DNA from: Prevotellaceae bacterium UBA1726
Lineage (GTDB): Bacteria > Bacteroidota > Bacteroidia > Bacteroidales > Bacteroidaceae
Length of the DNA stretch: 53,013 bases
Direction: 5' to 3'
Assembly: GCA_002316005.1 (NCBI GenBank)
Contig: DCIM01000020.1
Location: forward strand, 1 to 53,013
Shown here piece after piece: positions 15,108 through 24,253 of this stretch (position 1 is its first letter; the number at the start of each line of letters is the position of its first letter). Below the pieces are notes generated by a model that was not told the origin of the DNA, searched no databases, and worked only from the letters and a program-made list of their open reading frames with translations. Both the position numbers and the translations under genes were made by a program.

Positions 15108-15140
15108 AAAAGGGGGCGAGCTCGATGCTCGTCCCCTTTT
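15108..15140. terminator. Bidirectional terminator between the sigma factor and galE
   Basis: AAAAGGGGGCGAG (15108-15120) pairs with CTCGTCCCCTTTT (15128-15140) around a seven-base loop, with A and T runs on both sides. Confidence 0.9.
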
Positions 15141-15143
15141 ATT

Positions 15144-16160
15144 TTATTCGTATCCGTTAGGATTATTCTTCTGGAAGTTCCATGAGTCGCGGCACATCTC
15201 CTCAATGCCGAACTGTGCCTCCCATCCGAGTTCTGCCTTTGCCTTTGCAGGGTTGCAGTAGCAAGTAGCGATGTCTCCCGGACGACGTGGCTTGATAGAA
15301 TAAGGTACCTTCAAGCCGTTTGCCTTCTCGAATGCCTTGACAACATCGAGAACAGAATAGCCATGACCGGTTCCGAGGTTATAGATGGCAAGACCCTTCC
15401 TCTCCTGAATAGCCTTCAATGCGCACACATGACCGCAAGCAAGGTCAACGACATGGATATAGTCGCGAACACCTGTTCCGTCTGGAGTGTCATAGTCGTC
15501 GCCAAACACACCGAGTTCCTTGCGGATGCCGATGGCTGTCTGTGTGATGTAAGGCATGAGGTTGTTTGGAATACCGTTTGGATTCTCGCCAATCTTTCCA
15601 CTCTCGTGAGCGCCGATTGGGTTGAAGTAACGAAGAAGAACCACATTCCACTCAGGATCGGCCTTCTGCACATCCATCATCACCTGCTCGAGCATCGACT
15701 TTGTCCATCCGTAAGGGTTTGTACACTGGCCCTTTGGACACTCCTCTGTGATAGGAATGATTGCAGGATCGCCATAAACGGTTGCCGAACTTGAGAAGAT
15801 GATGTTCTTGCAGCCGTGGTTGCGCATTACATCCATAAGAACGAATGTGCCGTTCATGTTGTTCTCGTAGTACTCCAATGGTTTTGCTACCGACTCGCCT
15901 ACAGCCTTCAATCCTGCGAAATGGATTACGGCGTCAATCTGATTCTCTTCGAAAACCTTTGTAAGGCCTTCGCGATCGCGGATGTCAACCTCGTAGAAAG
16001 GAATATCAATACCACCGAGAATGTCGGAAACACGAACAAGTGCCTCCTTCTGGCTGTTGTAGAGATTATCGACAACTACCACCTCGTGGCCTGCTTTGTG
16101 CAATTCGATGAGGGTATGGCTACCAATATAACCAGCACCTCCACAAAGTAATATCTTCAT
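15144..16160 (-). CDS. galE: UDP-glucose 4-epimerase
   Basis: The 338-residue protein has the NAD-binding GGAGYIG at 7-13, the SSSATVYG block with Ser124, the catalytic YxxxK as Tyr150 and Lys154 (NPYGWTKSMLEQ), and RYFNPIGAHESG, all diagnostic of GalE in the extended short-chain dehydrogenase family. It interconverts UDP-glucose and UDP-galactose for galactose use and for surface polysaccharides. The closing motif ARAELGWEA-like (KAKAELGWEAQFGIEEM) is present. It lies 45 bases behind the DUF4738-type lipoprotein and may be co-transcribed. Confidence 0.97.
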   Translation of the reverse strand: MKILLCGGAGYIGSHTLIELHKAGHEVVVVDNLYNSQKEALVRVSDILGGIDIPFYEVDIRDREGLTKVFEENQIDAVIHFAGLKAVGESVAKPLEYYENNMNGTFVLMDVMRNHGCKNIIFSSSATVYGDPAIIPITEECPKGQCTNPYGWTKSMLEQVMMDVQKADPEWNVVLLRYFNPIGAHESGKIGENPNGIPNNLMPYITQTAIGIRKELGVFGDDYDTPDGTGVRDYIHVVDLACGHVCALKAIQERKGLAIYNLGTGHGYSVLDVVKAFEKANGLKVPYSIKPRRPGDIATCYCNPAKAKAELGWEAQFGIEEMCRDSWNFQKNNPNGYE

Positions 16161-16205
16161 AGTGTTTTATGATTTATTGAGTGATTGTATTATTGTTCTT
16201 TGGTG

Positions 16206-16760
16206 TTATTCGGTCATCATCTCCTCGTCCTGCATATCCTGAAGTTTGCTCATTGTCATTGCACCCGACTTGTCGATGTTGATTTTGATAGACATGAACT
16301 CATCCGACTGCGAATCAGGCGAACCTACTGTTGCCACGAAGATGGCATTACCACCCTTCTCCACACGGTTGAAGGCGATGCCGATAAGCACGCTGCGGTT
16401 TGGCTTGATGTAGTCAGAATTGATATACGACGAGAAACTGTCCTTCTTGAATGTCTTGTTGAAGATTTCGCCATTAGGACCGTCAACACGCAAGGAAACA
16501 GTATTGTCGTAGTACTTCTGTCCGTCCTCGTCCTTTACTGTTACATCCTTAATTGACTGGCGCTCAATACGATATGAATAAACCACATCGCCCCACTGCA
16601 TAGAGTTGTTGATGACGGTGTCGCCAATGGTCTTTGGAGTCTTGCTGATTTGTGGTTCCTCGATGGTTGTGATGATTGTGCGCGACTCTTTTTCCTTCTT
16701 GCACGAAGAAAGCACGAGCGCCGAGAGAATCATCAGGAACAATATATTCTTTTTTGTCAT
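16206..16760 (-). CDS. DUF4738-like lipoprotein
   Basis: The 184-residue protein has a lipobox (VLSSC, Cys20) and a beta-rich domain with WGDVVYSYRIERQSIKDV, YYDNTVSLRVDGPNGEIFNKTFKK and a central DYIKPNRSVLIGIAFNRVE. This looks like the DUF4738 lipoproteins of Bacteroidota, whose function is unknown. The family call is from memory and moderate; the lipoprotein call is firm. A strong promoter is present 24 bases upstream. Confidence 0.85.
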   Translation of the reverse strand: MTKKNILFLMILSALVLSSCKKEKESRTIITTIEEPQISKTPKTIGDTVINNSMQWGDVVYSYRIERQSIKDVTVKDEDGQKYYDNTVSLRVDGPNGEIFNKTFKKDSFSSYINSDYIKPNRSVLIGIAFNRVEKGGNAIFVATVGSPDSQSDEFMSIKINIDKSGAMTMSKLQDMQDEEMMTE

Positions 16761-16783
16761 AATACGATGGTTATTAGCATTTA

Positions 16784-16814
16784 CAAAATTACAGCAAAAA
16801 AGCGAAATATCAAA
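16784..16814 (-). promoter_or_regulatory. Promoter of the lipoprotein/galE unit
   Basis: Minus strand TTTG (16811-16814), 19 bases, TAATTTTG (16784-16791). Confidence 0.8.
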
Positions 16815-16825
16815 GAAAAACGGGC

Positions 16826-16858
16826 AAAAAAAATCAGAGACCCCACGAAAGTGGAGTC
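16826..16858 (-). terminator. Intrinsic terminator of the DUF4890-like gene
   Basis: On the minus strand GACTCCAC (16851-16858) pairs with GTGGGGTC (16839-16846) around TTTC, with a run of eight T soon after. It overlaps nothing else and lies just before the promoter of the next gene. Confidence 0.8.
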
Positions 16859-16906
16859 CCCGACTCTATTATTATCAAATCTTTACTCTTAGGCTTTGTA
16901 GGATTA

Positions 16907-17452
16907 TTACTCAGCGCTCTGTGTCTCTGTTGTCTGCTGACGCTGTCCACGAGGGAAGCCCTGACCACGCTGACCGCCACCATGAACGCGACCGAAGCCC
17001 TGACCACGACCGCCACGCTGACGCATCTGCTTCTGCTGCTCCTCGTACTTGGTGTACTGCTCGTCGGTGAGAATCTTCTTCAGTTCTGCATTGTAAGCTT
17101 TCTGGCTCTCTTCCATCTTTGCACGCTCAGCCTGCATCTTCTCACGCATCTCCTTCATCTGAGCCTCTGTTGGACGCTCCATCTTTGCAGAGTCGTTACG
17201 CTCAAAGCGACCACCACGAGGGCCGAACTGCATGCCACCACCCAACTTGCCAGCATACTCTGTGTTCAACTTGAGAAGGGCTGCCTTCTGTGTATCGTCA
17301 AGACCAAGCTGTTTTACCTGACGCTCTGTTTGGCGCTCTACCATTTCTGTCTGCGAGAACTGCTTTCGTTCTTTCTTTTCTGTGTTTGCATTCTGAGCCA
17401 TTGCATTGCTCATTGCGAATACGGCTGCGATAGCCAAAATCATTTTCTTCAT
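16907..17452 (-). CDS. DUF4890-type periplasmic Spy/CpxP-like protein
   Basis: The 181-residue protein has a signal peptide (MKKMILAIAAVFAMSNAMAQ) and a highly charged helical body rich in Gln, Glu, Lys and Met. TERQVKQLGLDDTQKAALLKLNTEY and LKKILTDEQYTKYEEQQ resemble the repeated LTxxQ-type helices of Spy/CpxP chaperones. The C-terminal 40 residues are Gly, Arg and Gln rich (RGGRGQGFGRV). The DUF4890 name is from memory. It diverges from the alanine symporter and is transcribed alone with its own terminator. A periplasmic chaperone or stress role is inferred. Confidence 0.85.
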   Translation of the reverse strand: MKKMILAIAAVFAMSNAMAQNANTEKKERKQFSQTEMVERQTERQVKQLGLDDTQKAALLKLNTEYAGKLGGGMQFGPRGGRFERNDSAKMERPTEAQMKEMREKMQAERAKMEESQKAYNAELKKILTDEQYTKYEEQQKQMRQRGGRGQGFGRVHGGGQRGQGFPRGQRQQTTETQSAE

Positions 17453-17582
17453 AATCTATTCAGTTTTAATTGTTAATGTTCATTTTGTTAGTTGCAACAT
17501 TCTTTTGACAATAATCGCGGCATTTGGTTTAACGAAAAAACAAAAAATTATTCTTTGTAAATACATTTTGACAAGTTTTTCC

Positions 17583-17613
17583 TTTGATTTCTCATGCATT
17601 TGTAGTATCTTTG
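17583..17613 (+). promoter_or_regulatory. Promoter of the alanine symporter gene
   Basis: TTTG (17583-17586), 19 bases, TATCTTTG (17606-17613). Confidence 0.8.
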
Positions 17614-17677
17614 CAAGGATTATATTATAAGATGTACGCGCGAATACGCTTTGCGTTACAAAAAGGTTTTCAAGATA

Positions 17678-19030
17678 ATGGAAATAATTAATAATTTCTT
17701 TGCTTCGTTCAGTTCATTCCTTTGGGGATGGCCTATGATTATAATGCTTCTCGGCACTCATCTGTATCTCACTGTTCGTCTGCGTTTTCCTCAGCGAAAA
17801 ATATTCACCGCAATAAAGCTGTCAGTCAAGCGCGACAAGAGTGCAAGTGGCGATGTGTCGCAGTTTGGTGCATTGGCCACTGCCCTCGCAGCAACAATCG
17901 GTACAGGAAACATTGTCGGCGTAGGAACAGCCATTGCCCTTGGCGGTCCTGGTGCCGTTCTTTGGTGCTGGCTCACAGGTGTTTTCGGTATTGCGACGAA
18001 ATACGGTGAGGGATTGCTTGCCATCAAATACCGCGTGACAGGTAAAGGCGGAAAGATGCAGGGAGGACCAATGTACGCCCTTGAGCGTGGTTTGGGATGG
18101 AAATGGATGGCGGTAGCCTTTGCCGTCTTCACCGCCCTTGCGTCATTCGGTATTGGTAGTACTGTTCAGGCAAACGCCATTTCCGCATTAGGTTCTGAAA
18201 CCTACGGCATATCACCATTGGCCATTGGTATTGTGACCTGCGTTTTGGCCGCAGCAGTAATCATTGGTGGTGTGAAGAGTATCGCAAAGGTTTGCGAGAT
18301 GCTCGTTCCATTGATGGCATTCCTTTATGTCATTGGTTGTATTGTCATTCTCTGCATCAACGCAGAATATGTCTGGCCTGCAATAAAGATCATTGTTGAG
18401 AGTGCTTTCCGTCCAGAGGCAGCAGGTGGCGGTTTTGTGGGTTCATCGGTAATGATGGCTGCACGCTACGGAATTGCCCGCGGTTTGTTCAGTAATGAGT
18501 CAGGTCTTGGTTCTGCTCCTATCGTAGCTGCCGCCGCTCAGACACGCAACCCTGTGCGTCAGGCGTTGGTAAGTTCGTCGGGCACTTTCTGGGACACTGT
18601 AATCATCTGTGCTTTGACAGGTATCGTGATTGTTTCGAGCATCATTGCTTATCCCGACATCACCTATACAAACGGCGGTACACTGACAAAGATGGCATTT
18701 GGAAAGATTCCTTTCATCGGTGCCCCTCTGCTGTCGTTTGGATTGTTCACCTTCGCCTTCTCAACTATTCTCGGTTGGAGTTACTACGGCGAGCGTGCAA
18801 TCGAATATCTTGGTGGGAAGAAACTGATTATGAGCTATCGCGTGCTGTTCATCTTCACTGTGTTCATCGGTTCTATTGTCAGCCTTGACATCGTATGGAA
18901 CATTGCCGATTGCATGAACGCCCTGATGGCAATACCAAACCTCCTCTCATTGCTCTTCCTGAGTAATGTCATTGTCCACGAAACGAGGAAATACCTCTGG
19001 CGCGGCCACTTGGATAAAGAGATGGATTAA
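17678..19030 (+). CDS. Sodium:alanine/glycine symporter (AgcS family)
   Basis: The 450-residue transporter has about ten membrane segments and the family block GTGNIVGVGTAIALGGPGAVLW. NESGLGSAPIVAAAAQT and GWSYYGERAIEYLGG are also AgcS signatures. It imports small neutral amino acids with Na+. The ATG at 17678 was preferred over a start nine codons earlier because family members begin with a short helix close to MEIINNFF. It is a single-gene unit between a clear promoter and a strong terminator. Confidence 0.95.
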   Translation: MEIINNFFASFSSFLWGWPMIIMLLGTHLYLTVRLRFPQRKIFTAIKLSVKRDKSASGDVSQFGALATALAATIGTGNIVGVGTAIALGGPGAVLWCWLTGVFGIATKYGEGLLAIKYRVTGKGGKMQGGPMYALERGLGWKWMAVAFAVFTALASFGIGSTVQANAISALGSETYGISPLAIGIVTCVLAAAVIIGGVKSIAKVCEMLVPLMAFLYVIGCIVILCINAEYVWPAIKIIVESAFRPEAAGGGFVGSSVMMAARYGIARGLFSNESGLGSAPIVAAAAQTRNPVRQALVSSSGTFWDTVIICALTGIVIVSSIIAYPDITYTNGGTLTKMAFGKIPFIGAPLLSFGLFTFAFSTILGWSYYGERAIEYLGGKKLIMSYRVLFIFTVFIGSIVSLDIVWNIADCMNALMAIPNLLSLLFLSNVIVHETRKYLWRGHLDKEMD

Positions 19031-19031
19031 T

Positions 19032-19064
19032 AAATAAGGCTACGAAATTCTCGTAGCCTTATTT
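19032..19064. terminator. Bidirectional terminator between the symporter and the GH20 gene
   Basis: A perfect 14-bp stem (19032-19045 with 19051-19064) around a five-base loop, with A/T ends on both strands, separates the convergent genes. Confidence 0.92.
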
Positions 19065-19066
19065 TG

Positions 19067-21343
19067 TTATTCTGAATAGTAGAACTCCGTTGGGTTCATC
19101 ACCTCACCTTTGGCGTTTGTCACTACCAAACCGAGGCAACCACCATTGTGGTCGAAATAGCGAACACGAATGGCGTGATATCCTCTCTCGAGTGCCTTCT
19201 GGCCAACAACGGTCGTAGGACTCTGTTCCTTGTTCATATCAACAACATTTGCACCGTCGATGAAAAGGTCACTACCATCATCACTTGTGAGAGTGAAGGT
19301 GTAGATGCCTGTCTCAGGAACATAGATGTAACCTGTTGTCAAAAGACCGATATTGCCCTTTACGCCCTCAGGAATGGCAATATCTGTCATATAATAAGTG
19401 TTGTTCAATGGAGCCTCCGCAATCTTGTTGCAGTCAATGCCCGGGAACTCGTGCCACTCAGAAACAAGACCGTTGCGTGTAGGATTGGCCTTCACTGCTG
19501 GAGAATATGTCTCCTTATTGAACTTTGCCGATGTGACATCACCACGACTGCCATCCTTGCGGAATGTGGCGAAGTTGATTTCTGCATTGTCGGTCAATAC
19601 AAGATCGCCATTGAGGAGAGTTGAATTCTGTGTTGGAATAGAACCATCTGTTGTATAGCGGATTTCAACGCTCTTGTCCTTGCAAGTGATGTGGTAACGG
19701 CCCTCACCAACAAAGGCATTCACCTTACTGAAACCCTCGAGTGGCATCACCTTTGCACGAACATTAAGAACTGCAAAACGAGGGAGATTTGACAACATAC
19801 GGTCCTCAAACTCGTAGAAGTTCTTTGGTTGAGAAGCCGACCAACCGAGTTCGGCAATGGCAAGCATACGGTTTGCTGTCTGATACCACATACGATTCAT
19901 TGTAGGAATCTGCTCACACCAGATATTTCCCTGTACTCCAAGGATATGCTTCTGCTGAGCCTCTGGAAGGCCGCAGGTTGCATCGTGGTTATAGATATTC
20001 TTCACAGCCTCTGGTCCTTCATTATAATCAAGGTAGAAGATGTCGTTGCGTGTGTTGATGAGGTCGTTGCCATGAGCTGTCGTAACCTCAGGAGCATCCT
20101 TCACCCAACTGCCCCACCACATGATGGTGGAAGTCTCGGAAAGACCGCCTTCGATAATCTCATTCCAACCAATCATCTTCTTACCTTTTGAGTTGAGGAA
20201 CTTCTCCATCTCGTGGATGAACCACGACTGCAGTTCCTCCTCTGTCTTAAGGCCGTTGTCCTTCATTCGCTTCTGGCAGTCAGGGCATTTCTTCCAGTTT
20301 GCCTTCTCCACCTCATCACCACCAATATGCACATACTCATAAGGGAACAGCTGCACAATCTCCTCGTACACATTCTTACAGAACTGCATAGCACTCTCCT
20401 TACCCGGACAAGCAGGTGATGAGAACACAGCACCCCAACCTGTCTGCTCAAAGCAAGAGATACCTTGGTAGTTTTCCTCTGCGGCGAGGATATGACCAGG
20501 CATATCAACCTCTGGGATAATGTCAATACCACGAACGCGAGCATATTCCACTATCTCGCGAATATCCTTCTGTGTATAGAATCCTCCATAAAGAGCCTCA
20601 CCGTCAACCATCTTCTGGCGATCGGTAGGAACGCGCATATCCTCGTTCTGGTCCTTGTCGGCAACAGCATTACAGCCAAGATCCTGATTGTTGTATTTGC
20701 GCCAAGCACCATTCTGAGTGAGTTTTGGATAACGCTTAATCTCTACACGCCAACCCTGATCGTCGGTCAGGTGCCAATGGAATTTGTTCAACTTATAAAG
20801 CGCCATCACATCAAGCATGTCCTTGATTTCCTGCTTTGTGTAGAAATGACGGCTAACATCGAGCTCAAGGCCACGATAGTCATAGCGTGGAGCATCGTTT
20901 ATCTCGCAGCAAGGAACCATCCACTCTACTCCACTTACCAACTGACGAGATTCAATCTCAGCTGGCAGCAACTGACGAAGCGACTGAATGCCGGCAATCA
21001 CACCACGATAATCAGCACCTGAAATAACAACACCCTCGTTCAACACACTGACAGCATAACTGCCAGCCTTCATTGATTTCTCAATTTCAAGAGTGATGGT
21101 TCCAACCTTCTTCTGTGTCTTCAACTTATAACCTGTTGAAGGGCGAAGAACCGAACCAAGATATTCTGCAGCTTCCTTCAAAGAAGGATTTGTATAGCCG
21201 ATTGTAGCATCTGGTGTCAAATAGAAATAATACTGCTCACCAAAGGAATGATAATAGTTTGGCTTTGGGATGATGTTCTGTGCTACAGCACTTGCAGAAG
21301 CAAGCGCAAAGGTACACACAAAGATAAAGAATAATCGTTTCAT
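19067..21343 (-). CDS. GH20 beta-N-acetylhexosaminidase with C-terminal PA14-like domain
   Basis: The 758-residue protein has a signal peptide (to about residue 21), a GH20b-like N-terminal domain (22-150) and a GH20 barrel (about 153-500) with KFHWHLTDDQGWRVEIKRYP and the catalytic pair Asp343-Glu344 in HIGGDEVEKANW. A short beta domain with YTTDGSIPT (about 545-610) and a PA14-like module (about 630-758, with GIYTFTLTSDDGSDLFIDG) follow. It removes terminal GlcNAc or GalNAc from glycans outside the cytoplasm. The PA14 module probably binds carbohydrate. It is not next to a SusCD pair. It converges with the symporter gene and lies downstream of the rpsP terminator. Confidence 0.95.
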   Translation of the reverse strand: MKRLFFIFVCTFALASASAVAQNIIPKPNYYHSFGEQYYFYLTPDATIGYTNPSLKEAAEYLGSVLRPSTGYKLKTQKKVGTITLEIEKSMKAGSYAVSVLNEGVVISGADYRGVIAGIQSLRQLLPAEIESRQLVSGVEWMVPCCEINDAPRYDYRGLELDVSRHFYTKQEIKDMLDVMALYKLNKFHWHLTDDQGWRVEIKRYPKLTQNGAWRKYNNQDLGCNAVADKDQNEDMRVPTDRQKMVDGEALYGGFYTQKDIREIVEYARVRGIDIIPEVDMPGHILAAEENYQGISCFEQTGWGAVFSSPACPGKESAMQFCKNVYEEIVQLFPYEYVHIGGDEVEKANWKKCPDCQKRMKDNGLKTEEELQSWFIHEMEKFLNSKGKKMIGWNEIIEGGLSETSTIMWWGSWVKDAPEVTTAHGNDLINTRNDIFYLDYNEGPEAVKNIYNHDATCGLPEAQQKHILGVQGNIWCEQIPTMNRMWYQTANRMLAIAELGWSASQPKNFYEFEDRMLSNLPRFAVLNVRAKVMPLEGFSKVNAFVGEGRYHITCKDKSVEIRYTTDGSIPTQNSTLLNGDLVLTDNAEINFATFRKDGSRGDVTSAKFNKETYSPAVKANPTRNGLVSEWHEFPGIDCNKIAEAPLNNTYYMTDIAIPEGVKGNIGLLTTGYIYVPETGIYTFTLTSDDGSDLFIDGANVVDMNKEQSPTTVVGQKALERGYHAIRVRYFDHNGGCLGLVVTNAKGEVMNPTEFYYSE

Positions 21344-21370
21344 ATAATCATTTAGGTTTTCGTTACAGAC

Positions 21371-21406
21371 AAAAAAGGTTCAGAACTCACATTGGAATCC
21401 TGAACC
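21371..21406 (-). terminator. Intrinsic terminator of rpsP
   Basis: Minus strand GGTTCAG and CTGAACC arms (21400-21406 with 21377-21383) are followed by six T residues (21371-21376). Confidence 0.8.
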
Positions 21407-21440
21407 CTAAATTTCAATTTCAAAATGCGCTCCCAATAAA

Positions 21441-21479
21441 AGTCCTCTTCCTTTTTGGGAAGGGATAGGGATTGGCTAA
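21441..21479 (-). repeat. C-rich palindromic element R7, degenerate
   Basis: Immediately after the rpsP stop the minus strand reads AGCCAATCCCTATCCCTTCCC then AAAAAGGAAGAGGAC. It keeps the position and order of the other copies but has lost several C residues. Confidence 0.6.
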
Positions 21480-22004
21480 TTAAGCCTCCTCTGCTGGAGT
21501 CTCCTCTGCAGGAGCAGCCTCTGCCTCAGCAGCAGCTACTGCAGCAGCAGCCTTCTTGTCAGCCACCTTCTTAGCGATAGCAGCGTTGATCTGCTTCTCT
21601 GCCTCGAGGTTCTTAGCAGCAGCTTCCTTCTTAGCCTTAGCAGCAGCGTCGATAACTGCCTGGTTGCCGCTAACCTTAGCGTTCTTCCAAGCATCGAACT
21701 TAGCCTGTGCAGCAGCCTCGTCGAATGCGCCCTTCTTAACACCACCCTTAAGGTGCTTCATAAGATAAACGCCCTCGTTCTTGAGGATTGTGCGAACTGT
21801 GTCAGTTGGCTGAGCACCATTCTCTACCCAGTAGAGTGCACGCTCAAAATTCAGTTCTACAGATACAGGATTTGTGTTTGGGTTGTAAACACCAATCTTC
21901 TCAGTAAACTTACCGTCACGTGGAGCGCGAACATCAGCAATAACAATGCGGTAAACTGCATAGCCCTTGCGACCACCGCGCTGCAAACGAATCTTTGTTG
22001 CCAT
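21480..22004 (-). CDS. rpsP: 30S ribosomal protein bS16 with C-terminal Ala/Lys extension
   Basis: Residues 1-90 are a full S16 protein: MATKIRLQRGGRKGYAVYRIVIADVRAPRDG, IGVYNPNTNPVSVEL and WVENGAQPTDTVRTIL. The remaining 84 residues form an Ala, Lys and Glu rich helical tail (for example AAAKAKKEAAAKNLEAEKQ) ending AEETPAEEA. Most bacteria have only the 80-90 residue core; a tail of this kind is known in Bacteroidota. It assists assembly of the 30S body. It has its own promoter and terminator. Confidence 0.97.
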   Translation of the reverse strand: MATKIRLQRGGRKGYAVYRIVIADVRAPRDGKFTEKIGVYNPNTNPVSVELNFERALYWVENGAQPTDTVRTILKNEGVYLMKHLKGGVKKGAFDEAAAQAKFDAWKNAKVSGNQAVIDAAAKAKKEAAAKNLEAEKQINAAIAKKVADKKAAAAVAAAEAEAAPAEETPAEEA

Positions 22005-22091
22005 TTTTTTAAATGTTTTTTAGTGAGAGGAACTCGTCCCCTCGGGGGTTATAGAATTGAATTTAATGCAATTAACTCGTAATTGCGGGTG

Positions 22092-22123
22092 CAAAATTAC
22101 TCATTTTTTCCCGAACTGCCAAG
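22092..22123 (-). promoter_or_regulatory. Promoter of rpsP
   Basis: Minus strand CTTG (22120-22123), 20 bases, TAATTTTG (22092-22099). The leader is about 80 bases and could hold a control element, but none was recognised. Confidence 0.7.
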
Positions 22124-22161
22124 AAAACCTACCGAAAAGGCAAACATTTTTAGTTATTTTA

Positions 22162-22192
22162 TTTGTTGTATTCAAAAAAATCAGTACTTTTG
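22162..22192 (+). promoter_or_regulatory. Promoter of the acidic hypothetical protein
   Basis: TTTG (22162-22165), 19 bases, TACTTTTG (22185-22192). The leader that follows carries several GTACATC repeats (22209-22248). Confidence 0.8.
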
Positions 22193-22257
22193 CAGAAAAT
22201 AATCCGTACAAGTACATCTTTTGTACATCGTACATCATAACATCGTACAAAAAAAAT

Positions 22258-22698
22258 ATGGAGTATAGTCAGCAGACAATCCAGCAGGTGGACAGAGCTA
22301 TCGACAAGATAGTGGCAAAGTTTCCACAGAGTGAAGAATCAGTTGTATTCACCGACATCCACCTCAAGGTGGTTCAGGATAGTGGCGAGATTCTTGCCTA
22401 CGATGATGACGACAGAGAAGTGAACCGTTGCGTCATTGAGGAATGGATTGACAACACCGACGATAATTTCTATTTAGAGGTGGCATCATTGCTTCGCCAA
22501 CAACTCAAGAATGCTACTGAGAAGATTGACAAGATGGGCATTGCAAAACCATTCAGTTTTGTTCTCGAGGATGACGAACGCGAGCCTCTTGCCGAACTCT
22601 ATGTCGCTGACGACGAGACAATAATAATAGGTGGCGACCTGATGGGCGACCTTGATGCAGAACTGGATAGTTTCTTCGACGAACTTATGAAAGACTAA
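22258..22698 (+). CDS. Conserved-looking acidic protein of unknown function
   Basis: From the ATG at 22258 the protein has 146 residues. It is strongly acidic (AYDDDDREVNR, LDAELDSFFDELMKD) without signal or membrane segments, so cytoplasmic. The middle QQLKNATEKIDKMGIAKPFSFVLEDDEREPLAELYVADDETIII reads as a folded alpha/beta domain. An earlier in-frame start at 22057 lies upstream of the promoter and is rejected. The clean promoter and terminator argue it is a real single-gene unit. I do not recognise the family. Confidence 0.85.
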   Translation: MEYSQQTIQQVDRAIDKIVAKFPQSEESVVFTDIHLKVVQDSGEILAYDDDDREVNRCVIEEWIDNTDDNFYLEVASLLRQQLKNATEKIDKMGIAKPFSFVLEDDEREPLAELYVADDETIIIGGDLMGDLDAELDSFFDELMKD

Positions 22699-22703
22699 AT
22701 AAA

Positions 22704-22734
22704 AAAAAGAGACCTTGCGAGAGGCCTCTTTTTT
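22704..22734. terminator. Bidirectional terminator
   Basis: AAAAAGAGACCT (22704-22715) pairs with AGGCCTCTTTTT (from 22722) with one mismatch, between the convergent genes at 22258-22698 and 22740-24233. Confidence 0.88.
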
Positions 22735-22739
22735 ATTTC

Positions 22740-24233
22740 TTACAACTTCACCTTTTTCTTCACAACCGGACTTTCGTTATGAATGCGGTTGAGGGCTGTA
22801 ACGACGTAGGTGTACTTTGTCTTGCCGTTGTCGTAAGGGAGTGAGTAATATGTGTCTGTTGTGATTGCAACGATATTACTTGCATTCTCGGTATTAATCT
22901 TCTCGCCATTGGCAAAACGATAGACAACATACTTCACAGCCTCTGTCTCCCATCCCTTGCCCTTTGGTGCTGTCCAGAAAAGGGTGTAGCCATCAGAAGT
23001 CCAAACCGGTTTTACCTTCTTCACCTTTGCAGGTGCCTTCTTGGTGATAAACTCCATTGAAGGCTGGAGTGCAGGCTTGCGCCAGTAGTTCTGGCGGAGC
23101 TGAGTGCCGTAGTTGCCTACATTGTCAACAGCTGCCTTTGCATACCAAAGAACCGTTCCCTGAACATTCTGCATCTGGTCATGCAGACGGAACTTTGCCG
23201 CCATCTGATGAGAGTTTGGATTCTTTGGATCAGGATACTTGGCTGTACGCTCGATATCCTCACCAATGAAGAGAGGACGACCACCACAATAGCGGTTCCA
23301 CCACTTGATGAGTGTAGCATAGTCGGCTGCCTTGTTGCCAATCTCCCAATAGATCTGTGGCACGCAATAGTCAATCCATCCGTTGTTCACCCAGAGGAGC
23401 ACATCAGCATAGAGCTGGTCATAGTTCTGAAGGCCATTTGTCTCTGAACCGTTCACAGGATCGCTCTTCTTGTTGCGATAGATGCCGAAAGGCGAAACGC
23501 CAAACTTCACCCAAGGCTTGATGTTCTGGATTGTCTCGTGGAGTTGCTTGATGAAGACATTCACATTGTCGCGACGCCAGTCCTCAATAGTCTTGAAACC
23601 ATTTGTGTTATCCTCGTAGAGGGCACGATCAGGAATGTCAAGACCTGCAACTGGATAAGGATAGAAATAGTCGTCAATGTGGAATCCGTCAACATTATAA
23701 CGCTGTACGATGTCGGCTGCCACCTTGCAGATGAACTCACGGTTTTCCTTCAATCCTGGGTTGAGGATGTACTGACCGTCATACTCGAAATAGCGGTCAG
23801 GATGCTGAATGCAGACATGAGTGTTGGCAAGTTCCTTTGTGCCTTTTGTCTTTGCACGATAAGGGTTTATCCACGCATGAATCTCCATTCCGCGCTTATG
23901 ACATTCGCGAATCATCCACGCAAGAGGATCCCAACCAGGGTTCTTACCTTGTGTACCTGTGAGGAAACGGCTCCATGGTTCAAGGGCGCTGTTGTAGAGG
24001 GCGTCACACTCAGGGCGCACCTGAAAGATGATGGCATTCACTCCGTCCTTCTGCAACTCGTCGAGTTGGTAGGTCAGAGTATTCTGCATTGTCTCCTTGC
24101 TCAATCCCTGAAACTGACCGTTCACAGTCTGAATCCACGCTCCACGGAACTCACGCTTCTGCTGAGCCATTACATTAATGGCACTCACAAGAAGGAGTGC
24201 CACCAATATGTACTTTAAATTGCGTAATTTCAC
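22740..24233 (-). CDS. GH10-like glycoside hydrolase-family protein (GHL10/DUF187, YngK type)
   Basis: The 497-residue protein has a signal peptide (to about residue 23, NVMAQ). It then has the GHL10 barrel start REFRGAWIQTVNGQFQGLS, the segment AIIFQVRPECDALYNSALEPWSRFLTG, DPLAWMIRECHKRGMEIHAWINPYR and VDGFHIDDYFYPYP. A short C-terminal fibronectin-like domain (about 415-497) follows. Members of this group act on cell-wall or extracellular glycans. The gene is the last of a minus-strand series with pheT, yebC and the TSCPD protein, though the functional link is unclear. Confidence 0.9.
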   Translation of the reverse strand: MKLRNLKYILVALLLVSAINVMAQQKREFRGAWIQTVNGQFQGLSKETMQNTLTYQLDELQKDGVNAIIFQVRPECDALYNSALEPWSRFLTGTQGKNPGWDPLAWMIRECHKRGMEIHAWINPYRAKTKGTKELANTHVCIQHPDRYFEYDGQYILNPGLKENREFICKVAADIVQRYNVDGFHIDDYFYPYPVAGLDIPDRALYEDNTNGFKTIEDWRRDNVNVFIKQLHETIQNIKPWVKFGVSPFGIYRNKKSDPVNGSETNGLQNYDQLYADVLLWVNNGWIDYCVPQIYWEIGNKAADYATLIKWWNRYCGGRPLFIGEDIERTAKYPDPKNPNSHQMAAKFRLHDQMQNVQGTVLWYAKAAVDNVGNYGTQLRQNYWRKPALQPSMEFITKKAPAKVKKVKPVWTSDGYTLFWTAPKGKGWETEAVKYVVYRFANGEKINTENASNIVAITTDTYYSLPYDNGKTKYTYVVTALNRIHNESPVVKKKVKL

Positions 24234-24253
24234 AATCTGAATAGTTTTCGTTG